Shown: one piece after another, positions 20,684 to 29,303 of the stretch | Numbering within the stretch: the first letter of the stretch is position 1 | Layout of the letters: each line of letters opens with the position of its first letter | Source: Pseudoips prasinana | Lineage: Eukaryota > Arthropoda > Insecta > Lepidoptera > Nolidae | DNA length: 64,000 bases | Assembly (NCBI GenBank): GCA_951640165.1 | Contig: OX621261.1 | Coordinates: 4,278,001 to 4,342,000 of the forward strand | Reading direction: 5' to 3' | The notes under the pieces: generated by a model | What the model was told of the DNA's origin: nothing | What the model saw: only the letters and a program-made list of their open reading frames with translations | The model's database searches: none | Made by a program: the position numbers and the translations under genes

Positions 20684-20893
20684 CTGGGGCACTACCGGCT
20701 AAGTCGCCGAACATCGATTTCTTACGATAATCAATCGTTAATCCGGCTTTAACGTTCACAATTGATTCCGGACAATTAAGACGTCACGCTCATGGAAGCC
20801 GATTTAACGATTGATTAAGTCATTTTTAACCTTTATTTATTTGAACGCCATTCACGAAAACGATGTTCGGCGACTTAGCCGGTAGAGCCCCTG
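20684..20893. mobile_element. MITE with CTACCGGCTAAGTCGCCGAA ends
   Basis: The 5' arm GGGGCACTACCGGCTAAGTC is mirrored at 20868-20893. Arms extend about 35 bp. Other copies are at 28278-28525 and, truncated, 32623-32662. A second partial copy (GACGTCACGCTCATGGAAGC) follows at 20894-20960. hAT-like CAGGGGC termini are likely, but the 8-bp duplication is not visible. Confidence 0.75.
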
Positions 20894-20964
20894 TCCTGAA
20901 AATCGATTGCGGACCATTTATGACGTCACGCTCATGGAAGCCGATTAATCGAATTATTTAGTCA

Positions 20965-21130
20965 TTTTAGATTTCCGTACTCAAAGGCTAAAACGGGACC
21001 CTATTACTAAGACTTCGCTGTCTGTCTGTCTGTCCGTCTGTCACCAGGCTGTATCTCACTAACCGTGATATTTAGACAGTTTACTTCAATTACACGTATA
21101 AGCGATTGACTGTTGAAAAATGTTCTCCAT
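20965..21130 (+). repeat. Interspersed repeat with GTCTGTCTGTC tract
   Basis: This matches 45605-45720 (ACTAAGACTTCGCTGT..., CACCAGGCTGTATCTCA) and the 44957 segment (AAAACGGGACCCTATTACTA). No coding sequence. It is a common type of repeat in lepidopteran DNA. Confidence 0.65.
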
Positions 21131-21204
21131 ATGTTCTTCGATGCATCAATAGGTATGTAGATAACATATTACACTCAAAATATAATACACAATAAATATA
21201 TACC

Positions 21205-21900
21205 TATAAATCTGCAGGCGAACCAAAGTCACCGATATAGCCCGAAGAATTGCCAAACTGAAGTGGCAGTGGGCGGGGAACATAGCTCGTAGAACCGACG
21301 GGCGCTGGGGCAGAAAGGTTCTCGAGTGGCGACCACGGACCGGAAGACGCAGCGTGGGCAGGCCCCCTACAAGATGGAGCAATGATCTTATAAGAGTCGC
21401 TGGAAACTACTAGATGCGAATAGCGCAAGACCGACAATTGTGGAGATTTTTGGGGGAGGCCTTTATCCAGCAGTGGACGTCTTTCGGCTGATAATCATAA
21501 TGTCCTCCTAGCCGAATTTCGACCACGGCGGCCAATCTCAATAGAGACAAGCTCAATAAGCCATCTACGCGGGACATATTATAGTGCACAAGTGTGTGCG
21601 CAAACACAGGGGCACTTTCTATTCCATCATTCTCATGATCCGATGGGACGCCTAGCGACACGCCCGGAAAGAGGTCAGGTACAGGACCGGCGGCTTTACG
21701 TGCTCTCCGAGGCATGAGGGTATAAAACCGCCAACTCCCAGACTTCGGACTGATGATGAGAATTTTTTCTTTTTACTGAAAAGTCCCAAAATCACTTTTT
21801 GCCCGACCCGGGATTTGAACCCAGGACCTCGTTTTCTGCGGGTGAACAAGCTACCGCTAGACCAAAGAAGCAATTTCGGCTGATATGATGATGATGAAAT
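21205..21900 (+). pseudogene. RTE (BovB-like) 3' end with a SINE in its tail
   Basis: 21211-21493 encodes the C-terminal RTE polymerase segment, for example TKVTDIARRIAKLKWQWAG and RTDGRWGRKVLEWRPRTGRR, down to WTSFG. The tail then begins but is split by a SINE at 21494-21873, and the GATGATGATGA repeat follows. Only the last about 90 codons remain. Confidence 0.8.
21494..21873 (-). repeat. tRNA-headed SINE (family A) with 12-bp TSD
   Basis: The head on the right reads in reverse as TGGTCTAGCGGTA (A box) and GGGTTCAAATCCCGGG (B box). The body has AAAAGTGATTTTGGG and GGAGAGCACGTAAAGCC. The flanks duplicate TTTCGGCTGATA at 21482-21493 and 21874-21885, so both ends are exact. Relatives are at 33643, 52328, 54505 and 55140. 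Confidence 0.92.
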
Positions 21901-22200
21901 ATCTATGGACATCAGAAAGTTCGGCCAATCCAGATAGGGATCTGGTTGCTACTCAGGCGGGTTGTGACTTGATTGTGAGGCATAAAAATTACCAGCCAAG
22001 TAATTTGTAACGGTCCAGTTCGAGAAATAGAGGCATTTATGTATGGCCGAACGTCCTGAAGTCAAAACATTCGGCCAACTTGAATCTCCTTAACTAAAAA
22101 CCTAAGAGAAAGTGTTAATGACTGAACGTTTAGTGACGACAATGTGATGTGCAACCACTGCATTACTTTTACTCGTAATGCCACTGATAGCAAAATAAAA
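21901..22200. other. Unassigned sequence
   Basis: The word ATTCGGCCAA/TTCGGCCAAT recurs near 21923 and 22069, but no gene or complete repeat was recognised. Confidence 0.3.
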
Positions 22201-22920
22201 ATAATTCACACTGAGTGTAAATGCCTCTGGAAATTTGCTCACTTACTTACAACGGACAAAGGGCGTGAGCGCAGCGCGCCGGTTATTATTCACCTCTACC
22301 TACACAACTACATTATTTACCAATTGTTAATGTTACGTTGTTTAGCAAATTACTTTATATTATGCGCAGTGTGAACTTTTCAATTATGTAATACTAGCGG
22401 TCAGGTACGTGCTTCGCTACGTATAAGGCATAGTAATAAAAAAAATGATTATGAAGTTCATTTGATGTTGATGTTACACTTTTTCAAGACTTTTTTTAAA
22501 TTTTCTCTTCGTACAAACCTTCCCTGGACTTCCACGAATTAAAGACCAAAATTAGCCAAATCGGTAAAGGCGTTGTTGAGTTATAACATTACAACGAAAA
22601 GTGGCATTGATTTTTACATATATAGATTAATGCTCTTATTTAAAATAATGCCGTGATCCACCGCTTAGCCATGTCTCAGCTAAACCCTGCTCAACCACTT
22701 AAACCCCGCTCAACTATTTCTTTATTTAAAAACCCTACTTAAAGGTTTCTCAACTAAGTAACGTCATTTTATTTTACACTGTCAACATTTCTGGGACTGG
22801 TATAGAGCTTGACCAAAATTAATCGACTAAATCGGATTATGTATAAGACTTATATAGTATAGTTTCATTAAGTATCTTGTTTCTCCCCGAAGTGATTGTA
22901 AATCTTTGAGAAATAAAATT
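22201..22920 (+). repeat. CR1-like LINE 3' UTR, interrupted
   Basis: 22201-22392 matches 6345-6525 (GGGCGTGAGCGCAGCGCGCC...). The final part, TTGTTTCTCC and AAATCTTTGAGAAATAAA, resumes at about 22862-22915. A minus-strand Helitron (22394-22626) and about 230 bp of unassigned DNA separate the halves. Confidence 0.75.
22394..22626 (-). mobile_element. Helitron, second family
   Basis: On the minus strand it starts TCTATATATGTAAAAATCAA and ends GTACCTGACCGCTAG, between A and T. It shares ACAACGAAAAGTGGCATTGA with the copy at 35909-36129. Non-coding. Confidence 0.75.
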
Positions 22921-22964
22921 CCACACAACTTCCGTGCGTTTAAGCGATTTTTGCCATACCTACT

Positions 22965-23062
22965 ATTGGAATCAAATATAACAGCTCACTTAGGACCCTT
23001 AAATTAATCATTGGTGCTCTTGCAGCTGGCTTCTCTAGTTGCAATTCTCTCGTTCAACGAGG
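22965..23062 (-). repeat. Fragment of the repeat at 28120-28195
   Basis: The inverse of CACCGAGGATTAATTTAAGG and of AACGAGAGAATTGAAACTAC (seen at 28125-28190) is legible, with some divergence. Confidence 0.6.
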
Positions 23063-23079
23063 CTATTATTATTATTTAT

Positions 23080-24897
23080 TTAATTAAAGGCCAACAAGGA
23101 CCAATTATAAAAATACACTAATACAAAACAATACTTAAAATAACATACAGAACAATTACATTACAATACAATACAACAAAACAATCAAAACAATATTTCG
23201 ACATCATCCCGTACATGTACCATGTCACAGTGATACATGTATTGGCAGTCGAATCGCTGGGCGAAGGCGCTCAGGATACTGTTCCGGCTGACCCGCACCC
23301 TGCTCACCAGGGATGTGCACCGCTTGCGCATTGTTGAATAAAAACAATCCACGCGCGCTTCGGCGAACATCCCTGAAGCGCTACAGAAGCGAGGCAGCCC
23401 CAACAACACCCTGAATGCATTATTGTATTGGACGCGTAGAGCGCCGTACTGCTTTTGCGTATAATTCACCCACAGACCGCTAGCGTAGAAGGACGTGCAA
23501 AATGCCCTGAACAGAGTGATCTTGACGTCTCTTGAACAGCGAGCAAATCTGCGTGCTATCATATTTGCACGAACAGACAACGCTCTACGCTCCCTTTCTA
23601 TGTCATTATCGTCTTTCAGATCCGGGGTTAGCAAGTGCCCAAGGTATTTAAACTGTTCTACCCTACTCAGGGGTTGACCATTCAGTCTAAGTTTAGGGGT
23701 TTGACTTAGGGACCTTCCCCGGACCTGAAAGACCATCCACTCACTCTTCTTTACATTGTACACCAGCCCATGTTGTCCAGCATATTTAGCGCAAATGTCG
23801 AGCAGCTGCGTCAGTCCACCTATAGAAGCACTGAGCAACACCATGTCGTCTGCGAAGCTAATATTATTAAGGCAGACTCCATCAATATGACAGCCGACAT
23901 GTGTGCCGCTGAGCTTCTCCACAAGCGCGTTTATATACAGGTTAAAAAGTTTCGGCGATGGCAGCCCCCCCTGCCTCACGCCGCACTCCAACCTGTATGG
24001 CGTCGAATATGCCCCTGACCACCGAACAACGTTGATCTGGTTCCCATACCAATATTTGAAAATACGGATTAGTTCCTCGGGCATCGTTTTTTGGTGTAAT
24101 TTTTGCCATAGAATATCGTAAGAAACCAGATCAAACGCTTTCGATAAATCAAGAAAACACGCAAAAATGGGCGTATTTTTATCCGTGTAGTACTTGACAG
24201 TTTGCTTCAGACACAATATAGCCGTTTCTGTAGAGAGACCTGACTTGAAACCAAATTGGTTATCGTGTATATGTAAATGTTTATCAAGCTGAGCGTTCAG
24301 CAAACTGTCAAGCACCTTTGCGACTATAGTCGCTAAGGAAATCGGTCGATAATTACATTTATCACTTATATCACCGGTTTTGTTTTTGACAATTGGCACC
24401 ACCACAGTCTTCATCATCCGCGCAGGTAAGTAGGAATGTCCTACACAGAAGGTGTAGAACATCGCCAGCACTCTGGGCATATGATATCCCGCGTACCTTA
24501 GATGTTCAATGCTCAGGTCGTCATGGCCTGGAGACTTGCCCCGTGACATTGATTTAATGGCCCGCCGCACATCTTTGGCCGTAAACTGGACGCTGACTCC
24601 CCGACCACTGCAACCCTCATCGCTCGTGGACTGTGATGATGCCAAAGGTGACTTAACGGTAAAGTGCTCCCTAAATAGGTCTGCTATTCTCGACAGGTTA
24701 CAAGCACCATTGACACTCGCAGGTAGACCTGGTTTACTATTAAGTTTGTTTGTAGACTTCCAAAAACTTCGGAAGTCGTTCCTGGAATGATGTGACGCAA
24801 GGATGTCCATTTTTATTTGATCAGTATGATTCTGACACCAGCGTAAACGTGATTTAAAAATCTTACGAGTTGTCTGCATGTCATTCCACACGCGACG
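23080..24897 (-). mobile_element. 5'-truncated LINE with intact RT frame
   Basis: A LINE on the minus strand keeps its whole RT-to-C-terminus frame and a 3' UTR ending in TTATTTAATAATAATAATAG-like sequence near 23065. It stops at 24897, where the duplicated segment begins. The endonuclease region is missing. Confidence 0.8.
23185..24891 (-). CDS. Non-LTR reverse transcriptase, 568 residues
   Basis: The frame is uninterrupted. It shows GKSPGHDDLSIEHL, then KCNYRPISLATIVAKVLD, FACFLDLSKAFDLVSYDIL (block A), CGVRQGGLPSPKLFNLYI (block B) and ISFADDMVLLSAS with the Asp pair near residues 348-349. The thumb FKYLGHLLTPD follows. These are the polymerase motifs of LINE RTs that copy their RNA at the nicked target. 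The first Met at 24891 is probably internal, because family members carry an APE endonuclease N-terminal to this. Clade is uncertain (CR1/L2-like or Proto2-like). Lack of stops over 1.7 kb suggests a relatively young insertion. Confidence 0.82.
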   Translation of the reverse strand: MWNDMQTTRKIFKSRLRWCQNHTDQIKMDILASHHSRNDFRSFWKSTNKLNSKPGLPASVNGACNLSRIADLFREHFTVKSPLASSQSTSDEGCSGRGVSVQFTAKDVRRAIKSMSRGKSPGHDDLSIEHLRYAGYHMPRVLAMFYTFCVGHSYLPARMMKTVVVPIVKNKTGDISDKCNYRPISLATIVAKVLDSLLNAQLDKHLHIHDNQFGFKSGLSTETAILCLKQTVKYYTDKNTPIFACFLDLSKAFDLVSYDILWQKLHQKTMPEELIRIFKYWYGNQINVVRWSGAYSTPYRLECGVRQGGLPSPKLFNLYINALVEKLSGTHVGCHIDGVCLNNISFADDMVLLSASIGGLTQLLDICAKYAGQHGLVYNVKKSEWMVFQVRGRSLSQTPKLRLNGQPLSRVEQFKYLGHLLTPDLKDDNDIERERRALSVRANMIARRFARCSRDVKITLFRAFCTSFYASGLWVNYTQKQYGALRVQYNNAFRVLLGLPRFCSASGMFAEARVDCFYSTMRKRCTSLVSRVRVSRNSILSAFAQRFDCQYMYHCDMVHVRDDVEILF

Positions 24898-25307
24898 AAT
24901 AAATACTATTTACCTGGTATCCTTGCGCAAAAAGTAAAAATAGTAAAAAAATACTCATACGTGCATCCACAAAAACACCTCACACACTCACATACCACAC
25001 ACACACACTCATACACACACTCACACACATACTTTTGCTCAAACTTTTATTTTATTTTTCTCATATTTTATACTGTTAATATGGTCAATACTCCAAAGAC
25101 CTGGGGGACCTGAAGGGGACCTGGTGACCTGAAATACAGGCCTACTAGAGCCTAGTTTGGGCATCAGTCTTCCACAATATTTTTGTTTAATGTTGTACAA
25201 TTTTCAATGTCTGTAACCATAACACTATGTACCATATTATAATATTGTGGAGAGAAATAAAAAAATATTACATGGCATTGGTTATAATTGCATAGAACTA
25301 TGATCTG

Positions 25308-25562
25308 ACGGTCACCGTAGCCTAGTTGGTAGTGCTCCTGCCTACGAAGCTGGTGGTCGTGGGTTCGAATCCCGGTAAGTGCAAATATTTGTGTGATGAG
25401 CACGAATATTTGTTTCTGAGCCTTGGATGTTTTCTATGTATATAAGTATTTATCTATCTATATAAGTATGTATATCGTCGCCTGGTACCCATTATACAAG
25501 CTTTGCTTAGTTTGGGGCTAGGATGATCTGTGTGACATTGTCCCTAGATATTATTAGCTGTT
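25308..25562 (+). repeat. tRNA-headed SINE (family C)
   Basis: The head contains TAGCCTAGTTGG (A box) and GGGTTCGAATCCCGG (B box). The tail ends ATATTATTAGCTG. It is the unit-A copy; the unit-B copy is at 29713-29967. Confidence 0.85.
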
Positions 25563-25689
25563 ACATGGCATTGGTGTGATTTTGCTTTACTTTGCTTGCT
25601 TAAGAATTCGTACATAAAAAAAACATGCAGGACAGTTTTGAGGACTGCCGATTTAAGTGAAAACTATTTGTTACACTTCTAACCTAAAT

Positions 25690-25950
25690 AATCCTTCTAA
25701 ATATAGCTTAATTTTAAAATTTTGATACGTAAACCTACACATGATCCTTGACAATAACTTATTTTTTTTTTATTTTTATTAAATATCGTAACTGTTATAA
25801 AATAAATCTTATTGTAAATTATTTCCTACAATCCGTGTACCTAAATATCTATATGTACCTAGAAATAATTATATATTACTACGAACATGTTCTGACTATT
25901 TAGAAGCGCTTTTTTAAAGTCTACGTGAATAAAAACCTATTTTATTTTAA
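25690..25950 (+). repeat. Interspersed repeat X, copy 2
   Basis: Shares ACAATCCGTGTACCTAAATA and GCGCTTTTTTAAAGTCTACG with 13680-14282 and 63484-63772. It lacks the first part. Confidence 0.75.
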
Positions 25951-26199
25951 TATTATAAACGTGAAAGTTTGTAAGTATGGATGGATGTTTGTTACTCTTT
26001 CACGTAAAAACTACTCAGTGGATCTTAATGAAACTTTACAATAATATAGCTTATACATCAGAATAACACTTAGGCTACAATTTATAAATATTTTGTGGCA
26101 ATTGTCCAAAATATGACGATAAGTGTCAAGTAAGTAGGAAAAAATTTACCATCTGCGAGCTATTCCGGAGTGCACTGCCAAAACCGCTAGAGGTACACA

Positions 26200-26830
26200 T
26201 CCTACTAATATTATAAATGCGAAAGTTGGTGGGTGTAGATGTCTGGATGTATATTTATTACTGGAGATGTAAAAGGACTGAATATGGCTAGTCACAATTG
26301 TCATAAACCTTAAATATCCGGTCATTTACTTTCAAATTCAGTCAATTTGACTCAACTATTATTGTCTATTCTCTACTACCACCTAATTATTTATTTATAT
26401 AGGTACCCAATTTATATGCAAGTTTAAATGAAGCAACGTTTCATTTTCTATTTTATCATGACAGGATAAGAAGACATCAAAGTCGATGCGCGACGCAATG
26501 CGATGTTGCCATTTTGTCTTAAATGCACGCATGAGTAGAAATGTAAAATGATTAACACTATATAATAATACTATAAGTCATAAAAACCACTTTTGTGTTA
26601 CAATTTAGAAGTTGTAGACTTTTATCAACGACGAAAACTTAAAAGGTACTAAAATATTACTGAAATCAAATTGACTGAAAATGACCATTTATGACAGTTA
26701 ATGACCATTTTTGACCAATTTGACCGTACATGACAGTCAGTCTAATTCAGTCACTCTAGTCATTTTCAACACTATTTATTACTATTTTACGCCAAAACTA
26801 CTTTAACGCGGATGAAACCGCGGGGCCTAG
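26200..26830 (+). mobile_element. Helitron-like element, third type
   Basis: It starts TCCTACTAATATTATAAATG, a common lepidopteran Helitron 5' end. It ends after the hairpin ACGCGGATGAAACCGCGG with GCCTAG. The interior has inverted AATTTGAC/GTCAAATT tracts. Non-coding. The 3' boundary is approximate. Confidence 0.6.
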
Positions 26831-27204
26831 CTATCTACAATAAAATAGTGCATACCATTCATGGTCACTATTCAGTAAAAATTTACAGGTTTTTTTTCGT
26901 CCTACTCTGCCGTTTTAGCCCTACCGCGCAGTGCTTGACATTTGACACATGTTTCATTTTATTTTATTTGAGACAACAATCAAGCGCGAAATTTGCTTAA
27001 AACTAATACAGTATTTCTTAGAATGGACTTAGTTAATCTCACAAACAGCATCGTTATCTACAACAGATCATTTGAAACAGTAAAACTAGTAACAAGCAAC
27101 TATGGCAAACTATGGGTAATGAACAAAATTAACTTAGTCTAGGTAGCATACAGTAGGTGTGTATTAGGTATTATACAGTGATAATAATGTTTATACGGTA
27201 ATAT

Positions 27205-27466
27205 TTAAAAGAGAGAATCCAACTCGGCTGGGCAGCGTTCGGGAAGCTACGTAATATCTTCTCGTCCCAAATACCGCAGTGTCTCAAGTCGCAAGTCTTC
27301 GACCAGTGTGTGTTGCCAGTGATGACTTACGGAACAGAGACGTGGACGTGATGGGCCTTTTCAGGCGGCTCAAGGTCACCCATAGAGCAATGGAAAGGGC
27401 TATGCTTGGAGTTTCCCTGCGAGATCGAATCAGAAATGTTCACACAATAAATATTGATTTGATTTG

Positions 27467-27497
<31 letters not shown>

Positions 27498-27790
27498 TGA
27501 GATCCGCAGGCGAACCAAAGTAACCGACATAGCCCAAATAGTTGCCAAACTGAAGTGGCAGTGGGCAGCACATAGCTCGTAGAGCCGACGGCCGCTGGGG
27601 CAGAAAGGTTCTCGAGTGGCGACCACGAACCGGAAGACGCAGCGTGGGAGGGCTCCTACATGATGGATGATCTTGTGCGGGTCGCGGAAAGCCGCTGGAT
27701 GCAGGCAGCGCAGGACCGGCTATTGTGGAGATCCTTGGGGGAGGCCTTTGTCCAGCAGTCGACGTCTTTCGGCTGATATGATGGTGATGA
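27205..27790 (+). pseudogene. RTE (BovB-like) 3' end, unit A
   Basis: It begins in the RT thumb (RIQLGWAAFGKLRNIFSSQI in one frame) and runs through to LWRSLGEAFVQQ and the GATGATGATG tail. It is interrupted at 27437-27497 by a poly(A)-ended insertion that unit B lacks. Confidence 0.8.
27437..27497 (+). mobile_element. Tiny poly(A)-tailed insertion
   Basis: About 28 bp (TTCACACAATAAATATTGAT and a few more) precede about 32 A residues, replacing the uninterrupted GAAATG/CTGAG seen in unit B near 31840. AATAAA lies about 17 bp before the A tract, as in the 3' end of a polyadenylated transcript. Confidence 0.8.
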
Positions 27791-27869
27791 TGAATATTTA
27801 AATAAGACTTATTATATATAACTTATTCATTAACTGTTTTTTAAACTGAGATATAGACAAAGCAAATAC

Positions 27870-28240
27870 CTATTTTTTTCTATCGGGATTAGTCCCTCCC
27901 TCTTACCCACCACTGCAACTCCTGTAAGCCAGGATCAACAGTGGCACACAATGAAATGACACTGAGTGGTGAGGCTCAGGCATGTCCCGGGGAATGGCTT
28001 TAACTGTCTTGGGTCCCGCAACGATTTTAATCAAAAAGAAAAAAAGGAGGAGTTAGAAATGAATAGTTCCACTTCCCTCCAGAGCAAAGCGGGAGACAGA
28101 ATGATATAAAGAGGCTATAACCTCATTAAACGAGAGAATTGAAACTACAGCAGCCAGCTGCAAGAGCACCGAGGATTAATTTAAGGGTCCAGCAAATACC
28201 TATATCAATATCAATGAAATTGTCGTTGTAACCTTTCATT
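27870..28240 (+). repeat. Interspersed repeat with AGGCATGTCCCGGGGAATGG
   Basis: Copies lie at 32210-32585 (unit B) and, reversed, 51906-52100. No coding frame was recognised. Confidence 0.7.
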
Positions 28241-28277
28241 ATCCGCCTTAAAGGCGCTCGTTCGCCAGCCAGTCAAC

Positions 28278-28525
28278 CAGGGCCTCTACCGGCTAAGTCG
28301 CCGAACATCGATTTCTTAAATGGCGTTCAAATAAATAAAGGTAAAAAATTACTTAATCAATCTTTAAATCGGCTACAACGTTGACAATCGATTGTGGACC
28401 ATTTATGACGTCACATGTGCTAATGGAAGCCGATTTAACAAATTTATTAAGTCATTTTTAAACTTTATTTATTTGAACGCCATTTAAGTAATCGATGTTC
28501 AGCGACTTAACCGGTAGAGCCCCAG
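28278..28525. mobile_element. MITE, CTACCGGCTAAGTCGCCGAA family
   Basis: Arms CAGGGCCTCTACCGGCTAAG and its inverse at 28507-28525, with GACGTCAC in the middle as in the copy at 20684. Unit A of the segmental duplication ends inside its left arm. Confidence 0.75.
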
Positions 28526-28529
28526 CTTC

Positions 28530-28665
28530 ATCTTCATCATCATCAGCTTAACGACGTCCACAGCTAGACAATGGCTTCCCTCAAGGGCTCCACAATAGCC
28601 AGTCTTGTGCTATCTGCATCAGCAGCTTTCAGAGACCCTTAGTGGGCAGCACTGAGTCTTCCAGT
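28530..28665 (-). repeat. RTE 3' end fragment
   Basis: Reads in reverse from CATCATCATCAG to GTGCTATCTGCATC, the RTE 3' terminus. Confidence 0.65.
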
Positions 28666-28697
28666 TCTACTCATATTTATAAACAACTAGTTGTGCC

Positions 28698-28869
28698 CAT
28701 TGACCTATATGTATTCTACTAGACGCGCAATCCCATATTGAGAATTTGCTCACCGAGTTGCAGCAAGCAATTTTGGCCGCCGCGCGCGCGCCCTTTACCT
28801 CGCGCACAGCCGGACTGGGACAGAGTTTTTATTCGAAACAGCGTGTCTAGTTAAACATATAAGTCAATG
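28698..28869. mobile_element. hAT-type MITE inside a Helitron end
   Basis: Ends CATTGACCTATATG and CATATAAGTCAATG are inverted. The flanks are a perfect 8-bp duplication, GTTGTGCC at 28690-28697 and 28870-28877. Removing it restores CTAGTTGTGCCCCGCACTTT, the Helitron 3' terminus on the minus strand. The middle is CpG-rich (GCCGCCGCGCGCGCGCC). Confidence 0.88.
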
Positions 28870-28911
28870 GTTGTGCCCCGCACTTTTACCCGCGTTGAGC
28901 TTTATAAATTA

Positions 28912-29230
28912 CTAGCTGTGCCCCGCGGTTTTACTCGCGTTAAATTTTGTAAATTATCACAGCTCCTCCCCCGTAGGCGATAGCGTGATAATATGCGTAG
29001 CCTATATGTTGACCCGACCTCTTGGTAATATTCATGCAAAATTTGAAGTAAATCCATGCCGTACTTTTTGAGTTTAGCCCGAACATACATACAGACAAAA
29101 ATTACAAAAATTCTATATACTATATGTTTGGCTTCGATTTCGATTGTAGATCACGCCCCAAGGATCCTTTTTAAAAATTATTGAATGTACAGTTTTGACT
29201 TTCCTACAATTTTATTATTATATGTATAGA
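28912..29230 (-). mobile_element. Lep1-type Helitron
   Basis: Complete minus-strand copy from CTAGCTGTGCCCCGCGG at 28912 to the inverse of TCTATACATA at 29230. It directly follows another Helitron 3' fragment (28687-28697 plus 28878-28910). Confidence 0.9.
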
Positions 29231-29303
29231 TAGCCTATGTATTATTCGGATATATCTAGTTATTATCCCAGCTAGTTATTTAATATAATAAAAAAAAACA
29301 TTT

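Larger units (their letters stand above)
24899..28317 (+). repeat. Segmental duplication, unit A (3,419 bp)
   Basis: The whole stretch from ATAAATACTATTTACCTGG to ACATCGATTTCTT is repeated at 29304-32662 in the same order and orientation, with scattered substitutions and one insertion of about 60 bp. It contains a (CA)-rich tract, a SINE, repeat X, two Helitron-like elements, an RTE 3' end and another interspersed repeat. Confidence 0.95.

Noticed and set aside
25318..25385. tRNA gene candidate
   Set aside because: It is the head of a SINE repeated at 29713, with the same non-tRNA tail.
27327..27626. Minus-strand frame of 99 residues with poly-Phe
   Set aside because: The Phe run is the poly(A) insertion read backwards, and the rest is antisense to RTE.
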